Of a stretch of DNA of 6,148 nt, positions 1 to 5,742 are shown in pieces. The number at the start of each line of letters is the position of its first letter. The stretch's first letter is position 1. Below the pieces are notes generated by a model. It had not been told where the DNA came from. It made no database searches and worked only from the letters and a program-made list of their open reading frames with translations. Source of the DNA: Thermoplasmata archaeon (GTDB lineage: Archaea > Thermoplasmatota > Thermoplasmata > Lutacidiplasmatales > UBA184); assembly GCA_030037035.1 (NCBI GenBank), contig JASHSA010000118.1:1-6148 (forward strand), given 5' to 3'. The position numbers and the translations under genes were made by a program.

Positions 1-983
1 GAGTCGAGGGCGATCGCGAGCAGCACGATCCCCATGTGGTTGATCGACGAGAACGCGATCATCCGCTTGAGGTCCCGCTGCGCGAGCGAGACGATCGACC
101 CCCAGACGATCGACGCGAAGGCGACCACGAACAGGATCGGCCGGTCGTGCGCGAAGCCGGTCGGCAGCACCTCGACGGCCCAGCGGATCAGCCCGTAGCC
201 GCCGAGCTTCAGCAACAGGCCGGCGAGGAGCACCGAACCGCCGGTCGGCGCCTCGACGTGCGCGTCGGGCAGCCAGGTGTGGAACGGGACGATCGGGAAT
301 TTCACCCCGAAGCCGAAGAAGAGCGCGAGGAACAGGAACGACTGGTCGACGCTCGAGAGGCTCCGCGCGCTCGCGTCGACCGACGCGAAGTCCAGCGACG
401 TCGCCCCGGAGTAGAAGACGGTCGCGAGGAGGCCGACGAGCATCACGATCGACGCGACGTGGGTGTAGACGAAGAACTTCATCGCGGCGTAGCGACGCCG
501 CGGCCCCCCCCAGAACCCGATGAGGAAGAACATCGGGACGAGGACCGCCTCCCAGAACAGGAAGAACAGCAGGACGTCCAGCGCGACGAAGACGCCGAAC
601 GAGCCGAGGCACGTCATCAGGACGAGCCCGAAGTACGCCGCGGGCCGCCGCTGCTCCGACCAGGAGTAGACGACCGTCGCGACCTGGAGGACCGCGGTGA
701 GCAGGATCAGGACGAGGGAGATGCCGTCGACCCCCACCGTGTAGTTCACCTGGAGCCAGCTGAGGTGGATCCAGGCGTGCGACTCCTGCTCGGCGAAGCC
801 GGGCACGAGCGGCGTCCCGGCGTAGCCGGGCCAGCCGGTGTAGTCGGCGAAGAGCAGCCCGACCTCGCCGAGGAACACGAGCGAGGTCGCGAGCGCCGCC
901 CAGCGCGCCTTCGCGCCGGCGGCGAACGTGATCGCCGTGCCGGCGGCGACGCTCGCGAGCGTGATCGAGATCAGCGGGAGCAC
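1..983 (-). CDS. nuoM: NADH-quinone oxidoreductase subunit M (NuoM), 3' end cut by window edge
   Basis: NuoM is one of the three antiporter-like proton channels of the complex I membrane arm. About 327 residues are visible; the family is usually near 500, so roughly the last third lies outside the window. The start is a GTG at 983, seven bases after the nuoL stop at 988, with a GGAGG at 995-999 inside the nuoL end. The protein begins MLPLISITLASVAAG and is hydrophobic throughout. Recognisable blocks are FFLFWEAVLVPMFFLIG, with Glu145 at the place of E. coli Glu144; FGVKFPIVPFHTWLPDAH, with Lys228 matching Lys234; LLAGLLLKLGGYGLIRW, with Lys259 matching Lys265; and the final RDLKRMIAFSSINHMG. 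All proton-channel residues expected in this part are kept, so it should pump. The gene is not listed among simple ORFs because it has a GTG start and no stop in the window. nuoN would be expected next. Confidence 0.95.
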   Translation of the reverse strand, partial: MLPLISITLASVAAGTAITFAAGAKARWAALATSLVFLGEVGLLFADYTGWPGYAGTPLVPGFAEQESHAWIHLSWLQVNYTVGVDGISLVLILLTAVLQVATVVYSWSEQRRPAAYFGLVLMTCLGSFGVFVALDVLLFFLFWEAVLVPMFFLIGFWGGPRRRYAAMKFFVYTHVASIVMLVGLLATVFYSGATSLDFASVDASARSLSSVDQSFLFLALFFGFGVKFPIVPFHTWLPDAHVEAPTGGSVLLAGLLLKLGGYGLIRWAVEVLPTGFAHDRPILFVVAFASIVWGSIVSLAQRDLKRMIAFSSINHMGIVLLAIALD

Positions 984-987
984 GTCG

Positions 988-2976
988 TCACCCCCCTCCG
1001 ACGTGGTCGAGGACGAACGGCGCGACGAGCAGCAGGAGCACGAAGACGACGATCAGCCCGGCGACGACGTACGAGGCGTAGTCGCTGACGAGGCCGCTCT
1101 GGATCCGGCGCGCGCGGTCGGAGAGCCCCCCGAACGCCCGCTCGAAGCCCCGGACCGTCCCGTCGATGACGTAGACGTCGACGAAGTCCGCGACGCGGGC
1201 GATCGTGTAGAGCCCCCGCGCGCCGACCCAGTCGTAGGCGGCCTTCAGGTAGTAGCGCTCGAGCAGGAGGCGCCGGAGCCGCTGCGCCGGGCTCGTCGCC
1301 GGCAGGGCGTACACCCTTCCGTTCCCCCACAGCGCCCAGGCCGAGAGGATCCCGGCGCCGGCGAGGCCGACGCTGACCGCCGAGAGGAGCACGTTCGTCG
1401 GGCCGTAGACCGGCGGGATGCCGGCGCCGTGCTCGAGCAGGTTCTGCATCCCGGGCAGGTAGGCGAAAAGTCCCGCGCCGACGGCGAACGCGGCGAGGAC
1501 GACCAGCGGGACCTGCATCGTCCAGGGCCCCTCGTGGGCGTGCTCGGCCGCCGGGTCGCGCGCCCGGTCGCCGGAGAAGGCGAGGAACCACGCGCGGAAG
1601 ATGTAGTAGGCGGTCAGGAACACCGCGGCGAGCGCGAGGAGGTAGAACGGCCAGTACGCCGGGTGGGCGCCGAGCGTCGAGTAGACGGACGCGAGGATGT
1701 CGTCCTTGCTCCAGAAGCCGGCGAACGGCGGGATCCCGGCGAGCGCGAGCCCGCCGACGGCGAAGGCGGTCGCCGTCAGCGGCATCTTCCGGCGCAGCCC
1801 GCCCATCTTGAACAGGTCCTGCGTCCCGACGGCGTGGATGACCGAGCCGGCGGCGAGGAACAGGAGCGCCTTGAAGAACGCGTGGGTGAAGAGGTGGTAG
1901 AGCCCGACCATCGTGAACCCCGCCCCGATGGCGAGGACCATGTAGCCGAGCTGGCTGATCGTCGAGTAGGCGATCACCCGCTTGATGTCCGGGTGCACGA
2001 CCGCCATGGTCGCCGCGAAGAACGTCGTGGTCCCGCCGATCGCGACGATGACGAGGTCGTCGAACGACGTGAAGCCGAGGAAGACGCTCGTGATGGCGAG
2101 CAGGTAGACCCCGGCGGCGACCATCGTCGCGGCGTGGATGAGCGCCGAGACGGTCGTCGGCCCCTCCATCGCGTCCGGCAGCCAGACGTGGAGCGGGAAC
2201 TGCGCGCTCTTGCCCGCGGCGCCCCCGAGGATCATGATCCCGGCGACGGTGCGTAGCGTGCCGTTACCGGTGCCGATCGGGACGAACGGGGTCCCGTTGT
2301 GCACGAAGACGAAGCCGTTCGCGGCCCAGCCGCCGAGGCCGGCCGGTCCCGAGCCGGCGTAGAGGTAGAAGAACAGGAAGATGCCGGCGAGGAACATCAC
2401 GTCGCCGACGCGCGTGACCAGGAACGCCTCCTTCGCGGCGCTCGCCGCGCTCGGCTTCTCGTAGTAGAAGCCGATCAGGAAGTAGGAGCAGAGGCCGACG
2501 AGCTCCCAGAACAGGAAGAACTCGAGGAGGTTGTTGGCGAGGACGAGCGCCGACATCGCCGCGAGGAACAGGGAGAGCTCCGCGTAGTAGCGCGGGAGCC
2601 CGTGGTCCTGATGCATGTAGCCGATCGAGTAGAGCAGGACGACGAAGCCGACGACCGTCACGACGATCAGCATCAGGGCCGAGAGCGGGTCGACCAGCGT
2701 CCCCATCACGAGGGAGAAGCCGTCCGGGAACGGCGACGCCGCCGGGAGGTGGAGCCAGAGCATCTGTCGGTTCGTCGTCGCCCCGGGCGACGCCGCCTCG
2801 CCGACGCCGATCAGGACCCCGAGGACCATCGCGACCGCCGACGCGGCGACCGCGAGCCAGCCGCCCCACTCGAGACGTTGCAGTCGGCTGCCCGCGAAGC
2901 CGACGATCACGAAGCTGACGACGTAGGTCAGCGGGACGAGGAACGCCCAGCCGAACAGCCCCGAGAGCTCGAGCGT
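988..2976 (-). CDS. nuoL: NADH-quinone oxidoreductase subunit L (NuoL), start codon uncertain
   Basis: NuoL is the distal antiporter-like proton channel, with a long lateral helix clamping the membrane arm. From the first GTG (2910) the protein is 640 residues; from the start preferred here it is 662. Numbered from the GTG, the family blocks are FFLFWELVGLCSYFLIGFYY (Glu136), AAGKSAQFPLHVWLPDAMEG (Lys234), SALIHAATMVAAGVYL (His259), HPDIKRVIAYSTISQLGYM, LFTHAFFKALLFLAAGSVIH (His343, Lys347) and IPPFAGFWSKDDILASVY (Lys402). The tail, about residues 550-640, gives the amphipathic lateral helix and a last membrane helix. In frame upstream of 2910 lies LFGWAFLVPLTYVVSFVIVG, which looks like the conserved first membrane helix, so starting at 2910 would remove it. 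No ATG, GTG or TTG exists in that stretch. The best-placed codon is an ACG at 2974-2976, five bases after GGAGG; a CTG at 2956-2958 is the alternative. Function is certain, the exact start is not. Confidence 0.93.
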   Translation of the reverse strand, partial: TLELSGLFGWAFLVPLTYVVSFVIVGFAGSRLQRLEWGGWLAVAASAVAMVLGVLIGVGEAASPGATTNRQMLWLHLPAASPFPDGFSLVMGTLVDPLSALMLIVVTVVGFVVLLYSIGYMHQDHGLPRYYAELSLFLAAMSALVLANNLLEFFLFWELVGLCSYFLIGFYYEKPSAASAAKEAFLVTRVGDVMFLAGIFLFFYLYAGSGPAGLGGWAANGFVFVHNGTPFVPIGTGNGTLRTVAGIMILGGAAGKSAQFPLHVWLPDAMEGPTTVSALIHAATMVAAGVYLLAITSVFLGFTSFDDLVIVAIGGTTTFFAATMAVVHPDIKRVIAYSTISQLGYMVLAIGAGFTMVGLYHLFTHAFFKALLFLAAGSVIHAVGTQDLFKMGGLRRKMPLTATAFAVGGLALAGIPPFAGFWSKDDILASVYSTLGAHPAYWPFYLLALAAVFLTAYYIFRAWFLAFSGDRARDPAAEHAHEGPWTMQVPLVVLAAFAVGAGLFAYLPGMQNLLEHGAGIPPVYGPTNVLLSAVSVGLAGAGILSAWALWGNGRVYALPATSPAQRLRRLLLERYYLKAAYDWVGARGLYTIARVADFVDVYVIDGTVRGFERAFGGLSDRARRIQSGLVSDYASYVVAGLIVVFVLLLLVAPFVLDHVGGG

Positions 2977-2980
2977 CGCG

Positions 2981-2989
2981 ACCTCCCCC
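2981..2989 (-). promoter_or_regulatory. Strong ribosome binding site upstream of nuoL
   Basis: Directly after the nuoK TAG stop (2990-2992) the minus strand reads GGGGGGAGGT, a near-perfect Shine-Dalgarno. It is placed five bases (counting from GGAGG) before the in-frame ACG at 2974-2976 and more than 70 bases before the first in-frame GTG at 2910. Its position argues that nuoL translation begins near 2976 rather than at 2910. Confidence 0.7.
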
Positions 2990-3310
2990 CTACAGCTTCA
3001 GCTCCGTCGCCTCGGCGACGTTGATCGTGCCCTTCGCCCGGTTCAGCGCGAGGACGATCGCGAGCCCGACCGCGACCTCGGTGGCGGCGAACCCGACAAG
3101 GACGACCGCGGCCGACTGGCCGGCGAGCCCGGCGGACGGCGTCGGCGCGAACGCGGCGAAGTAGACGAAGTTCAGGACCGCGGCGTTCATCGCGACCTCG
3201 ATCGCGATCAGGACGAGGACGAAGTTGCGCCGCGTGAGGACCCCGAACAGCCCGACCGCGACCAGCCCGCCGGAGAGCCCGAGGAACCCGACCTCGTTCA
3301 GCCCGGTCAC
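2990..3310 (-). CDS. nuoK: NADH-quinone oxidoreductase subunit K (NuoK)
   Basis: NuoK is a small three-helix membrane subunit (MrpC-like) lying between NuoJ and the NuoN/M/L channels. The start is a GTG at 3310 that overlaps the nuoJ TGA as GTGA, with GGAGGGG at 3316-3322 five bases upstream. This gives 106 residues, close to the usual 100 or so; longer readings of the same frame run back into nuoJ and are not real. Helices lie near residues 8-25, 30-53 and 65-90. The conserved acidic residues of the hydrophilic axis are present: Glu38 in VLVLIAIEVAMNAAVLNF (E. coli Glu36) and Glu79 in GFAATEVAVGLAIVLALNR (E. coli Glu72). The C-terminus ends RAKGTINVAEATELKL, matching the family's GTINV tail. 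The GTGA overlap suggests translational coupling to nuoJ. Confidence 0.96.
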   Translation of the reverse strand: MTGLNEVGFLGLSGGLVAVGLFGVLTRRNFVLVLIAIEVAMNAAVLNFVYFAAFAPTPSAGLAGQSAAVVLVGFAATEVAVGLAIVLALNRAKGTINVAEATELKL

Positions 3311-3795
3311 TCGCGCCCCTCCCGGACGAGGTAGATCGAGCCCGAGACGCCGACGAGCATGATGATCCCGAGGAGGAGGACCCACGGCCCGTACGAGCCG
3401 AAGAGCGTCGCGCTCAGCGCGCTCGGCGTGTAGCTCTGCGGCGCGACGGCCGCCTGGGGGAGCTCGCCGACGGCGGCGACGAGGAAGACGAACGTCAGGA
3501 CGGCGAGCGCGATCGGCACCGGGCCGATCCCGGTCGCCGCCCCCCGGGAGAAGATCCGCTTGCGGGTGACCATCACCCCGAAGAGGAGCAGGACCGTCAC
3601 GGCGCCGGCGTAGACGCCGAGCTGCAGGACGCCGAGGAACGGGGCGTCGAGCAGGAAGTAGATCAGCGCGAGGTCGACGAAGAAGACCGCAATCCACATG
3701 ATCGTGTGGACAAGCTCGCGCACGAGCAGCGCCGCGACCGCGGTCAGGACCGCGACGACGGCGAGGAGGAGGAACGCCACCTCCTCGAGGCTCAC
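3307..3795 (-). CDS. nuoJ: NADH-quinone oxidoreductase subunit J (NuoJ)
   Basis: NuoJ is a membrane subunit next to the quinone-site module; its third helix carries the pi-bulge thought to rearrange during turnover and to link quinone chemistry to pumping. The start is a GTG at 3795 overlapping the nuoI TGA as GTGA, with GGGGGAG upstream (3802-3808) at about six bases. This gives 162 residues beginning MSLEEVAFLLLAVVAV; the same open frame extends far upstream into nuoI but only as an out-of-frame shadow. Five membrane segments are visible near residues 6-24, 30-49, 54-76, 92-112 and 137-157. The third, LQLGVYAGAVTVLLLFGVMV, matches the family's YVGAVMVLFLFVVM block. The loop after helix 4, about residues 112-135, is the variable region. 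Length is slightly below the proteobacterial norm and typical of actinobacterial-type NuoJ. Confidence 0.95.
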   Translation of the reverse strand: MSLEEVAFLLLAVVAVLTAVAALLVRELVHTIMWIAVFFVDLALIYFLLDAPFLGVLQLGVYAGAVTVLLLFGVMVTRKRIFSRGAATGIGPVPIALAVLTFVFLVAAVGELPQAAVAPQSYTPSALSATLFGSYGPWVLLLGIIMLVGVSGSIYLVREGRE

Positions 3796-4586
3796 GGGCG
3801 ACTCCCCCAGAAGAGGCACTCCTTCGGGCAGACGCTGATGCACGTGCCGCAGCGCACGCAGTCGGAGTCGTTCACGACCGGCTCCTTCCAGATCCGCTTC
3901 GGCAGCTTCGTGCCCGGCTTCGCCTCGGGCTTCGGGACGTCGAGCATCGTGATGCACTCGGTCGGGCAGTCCCGGGCGCAGGCGTTGCATCCGATGCAGA
4001 GCGGCGGGTCGAGCAGGATCCGGTCCTCGTTCTCCGGCAGCTCGAGCCGGATCGGGTTCATCGGCAGCTTCGAGCGGAAGACGTCGTAGAGCCTCTCGGG
4101 CGAGTAGACCATCTCCTTGCGCTTCGGGGTCGAGAGCTCGTAGCGCGTCGTCATCGTCAGGCAGCCCTCCGGGCACGCGTCCGAGCAGAACCCGCAGTAG
4201 CTGCACTTGCCGTAGTCGATCTCCGGGCACTTCTTCGGGTGCTTCGGGTCGGTCCCCGGCACCGTCACCATCTCGATGCAGAGGTCCGGGCAGGAGAACG
4301 CGCAGAGGTTGCAGCTGATGCACGTCGCGATGTTCAGCGCGTGGACGCCGCGGTAGTTGTCCCAGACGTGGCCGACGCCGATCGGCTTGCCGGCCTGGAC
4401 GGCGACCCGGTCGCGGAACCGCGGGTCCTCGAGCCGTTCGTACGGGTAGACGATCGTCGACGGGCGGACGAGGCTCTTGACGAACTGCCGCGCCGCGGTC
4501 GTCATCGGCCGGGCGACGTAGAGGATCGGGTTCTCGTCGGGCGTCGCCTCCGCGCTCGCCGCCGCTCCGGGGTCGTCGTCGCTCAT
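3792..4586 (-). CDS. nuoI: NADH-quinone oxidoreductase subunit I (NuoI), enlarged, four [4Fe-4S] motifs
   Basis: NuoI normally carries clusters N6a and N6b and passes electrons to N2 in NuoB. The start is an ATG at 4586 with GGAGGG at 4594-4599, seven bases upstream. At 264 residues it is longer than the usual 150-220. Order: an acidic, alanine-rich, probably disordered head (1-25); a conserved N-terminal segment with RPSTIVYPYERL; RGVHALN (79-85); motif 1 Cys89/92/95/99-Pro; motif 2 Cys128/131/134/138-Pro followed by LTMTTRYEL, as expected for the family; a linker of about 55 residues; then two further complete motifs, Cys197/200/203/207-Pro and Cys243/246/249/253-Pro, separated by a Lys/Pro-rich stretch (217-236). 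All sixteen ligands are present in one uninterrupted frame, so this is a real domain addition and not a frameshift. It ends in a GTGA overlap with nuoJ. The identity as NuoI is firm; the role of the added domain is inferred to be electron entry. Confidence 0.95.
   Translation of the reverse strand: MSDDDPGAAASAEATPDENPILYVARPMTTAARQFVKSLVRPSTIVYPYERLEDPRFRDRVAVQAGKPIGVGHVWDNYRGVHALNIATCISCNLCAFSCPDLCIEMVTVPGTDPKHPKKCPEIDYGKCSYCGFCSDACPEGCLTMTTRYELSTPKRKEMVYSPERLYDVFRSKLPMNPIRLELPENEDRILLDPPLCIGCNACARDCPTECITMLDVPKPEAKPGTKLPKRIWKEPVVNDSDCVRCGTCISVCPKECLFWGSRP
3795..4019 (-). other. Extra C-terminal 2[4Fe-4S] ferredoxin-like domain within NuoI
   Basis: This segment encodes about residues 190-264 of NuoI. 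It contains CIGCNACARDCP (residues 197-208) and CVRCGTCISVCP (243-254), each a full [4Fe-4S] ligand set with the trailing proline typical of bacterial 2[4Fe-4S] ferredoxins. The 35 residues between them form a Lys/Pro-rich insert. Ordinary NuoI proteins end soon after the second motif and its RYEL-type block, so this domain is an addition. It could extend the electron wire outward at the position where NuoG would sit, or serve as a docked ferredoxin. This placement is inference. Confidence 0.85.
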
Positions 4587-4602
4587 CTTCGGACCCTCCG
4601 GC

Positions 4603-5733
4603 CTAGCCTCCCGGGGACGGCACGCAGCCGAACAGCGGCAGGCAGCGCACGGTCACGAGCGCCGCGGCGAGGAAGACGCTCAGGAGCGCGAGCGGGATCA
4701 TCCGGTTCCAGCCGACGCGCAGCAGCTGGTCGGTCCGCACCCTCGGCAGCGACGCCCGGACCCAGACGAAGAGCCCGAAGACGAGGTAGGTCTTCAGCAT
4801 GAACCAGAAGATCCCGGCGAGCGGCCAGCTGGTCGCCGCGCTCGGGACCCACGTCGGCAGCGTCCAGCCCCCGAGGAACAGGAGGACGACGAGGATGCTC
4901 CCGACCATCGCGCGCAGGTAGTCGGCGAGCATGAAGAACGCGAACAGCATCCCCCCGTACTCGGTGTTCCAGCCCTCGACCAGCTCCGCTTCCGCCTCGG
5001 GAAGGTCGAACGGGATGCGCTCCATCTCCGCGAGCATCGCGGCGACGAAGACGACCAGCGCGAGGACGAGCGGACCCCAGAACCAGTAGTTCCGCTGCTC
5101 GTAGACGATCGTCGTGAGGCTGAAGCTGCCGGAGACGACGACGACCGCGACGACCGCCAGGAGCAGCGGGACCTCGTAGGCGATCATCTGCGCCGCGGAG
5201 CGCAGCCCGCCCATCAGGGAGTACTTGTTGTTGCTCGACCAGGCGCTGACGAAGATGAAGAGCGGGGCGAACGAGAAGATCGCGAGCGCGAGCAGGAGGC
5301 TGAGCGGGAGCACCCCCGAGTTCCATCCGCTGGAGATCGGCAGGATCCCGAAGATCATCAGCGACGTCACCACGTAGGCCGTCGGGCCGAAGAAGAACCC
5401 GACGTTGTCGGCCTCCCGCGGCTTGGTCGTGTGCTTGCGGAAGAGCTTGAGCCCGTCGGCGAAGTTCTGGAGCAGCCCGGCGTAGCCGACGTGCATCGCG
5501 CCCCGGCGGTCCATGAACCGCCCGAGGAGCTTGCGCTCGTACCAGATCAGGACGATCGTGTTGAGCATGCTCGCGGCGAGCAGCAGCGCCGCGAAGACCA
5601 GCACCGCGAGCCCGGTGACGACGTCGGTCGACCGCAGGCCCCGCCCGGCCGGCCCGCCGATCGCGCGGCCGATCGCCCCGAGGAGGTCGTTGCAGAGCGC
5701 GTAGGCGACCGAGTACAGCGTCGCTCCGGACAT
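4603..5733 (-). CDS. nuoH: NADH-quinone oxidoreductase subunit H (NuoH)
   Basis: NuoH anchors the peripheral arm in the membrane and forms the entry and much of the wall of the quinone cavity. It has 376 residues, within the range for the family. An N-terminal region of about 38 residues precedes the first clear membrane helix (about 40-63), which leads into YERKLLGRFMDRRG (65-78) and GLLQNFADGLKLFRK (86-100). The diagnostic acidic loop, LAEMERIPFDLPEAEAELVE followed by GWNTEYGGM, is at 234-262, with the glutamates of the E-channel kept. The late block RASLPRVRTDQLLRVGW (326-342) is also canonical. Where most bacterial NuoH have RRGPN, this one has RRGAMH. The ATG at 5733 lies nine bases after the nuoD stop, with only a weak AGGG upstream, so translation is probably coupled to nuoD. 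The tail holds two cysteines (364, 370) and ends with a short polar extension. Confidence 0.95.
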   Translation of the reverse strand: MSGATLYSVAYALCNDLLGAIGRAIGGPAGRGLRSTDVVTGLAVLVFAALLLAASMLNTIVLIWYERKLLGRFMDRRGAMHVGYAGLLQNFADGLKLFRKHTTKPREADNVGFFFGPTAYVVTSLMIFGILPISSGWNSGVLPLSLLLALAIFSFAPLFIFVSAWSSNNKYSLMGGLRSAAQMIAYEVPLLLAVVAVVVVSGSFSLTTIVYEQRNYWFWGPLVLALVVFVAAMLAEMERIPFDLPEAEAELVEGWNTEYGGMLFAFFMLADYLRAMVGSILVVLLFLGGWTLPTWVPSAATSWPLAGIFWFMLKTYLVFGLFVWVRASLPRVRTDQLLRVGWNRMIPLALLSVFLAAALVTVRCLPLFGCVPSPGG

Positions 5734-5742
5734 GGTGCGGCC

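Noticed and set aside
989..991. GTG overlapping the nuoL stop (GTGA), a tempting nuoM start by analogy with nuoJ and nuoK
   Set aside because: It is not in the nuoM frame; the in-frame GTG is at 981-983.
36..1088. Long plus-strand open frame (350 codons) opposite nuoM, with further ones at 928-2256 and 2299-3024
   Set aside because: They encode runs of Arg, Glu, Asp and Gly without domains or hydrophobic cores, and lie antisense to strongly conserved nuo genes. In GC-rich DNA such frames arise because stops are rare opposite GC-biased codons.
3818..4030. Extra cysteine motifs in NuoI as a frameshifted separate ferredoxin gene
   Set aside because: The frame is continuous from the NuoI start through all four motifs, and no start codon with a ribosome binding site was seen between motifs 2 and 3 that would suggest an independent gene.
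3796..4323. Upstream extension of the nuoJ frame to 4323 (and of the nuoK frame to 3697), possibly fused proteins
   Set aside because: The extensions read through nuoI and nuoJ in the wrong frame and show no family similarity, whereas GTG starts with good ribosome binding sites exist exactly at the stops of the preceding genes.
4587..4602. Possible promoter or terminator between nuoH and nuoI
   Set aside because: Only 16 bases separate the genes and they hold the nuoI ribosome binding site; there is no room for either element and no hairpin with a T-run.
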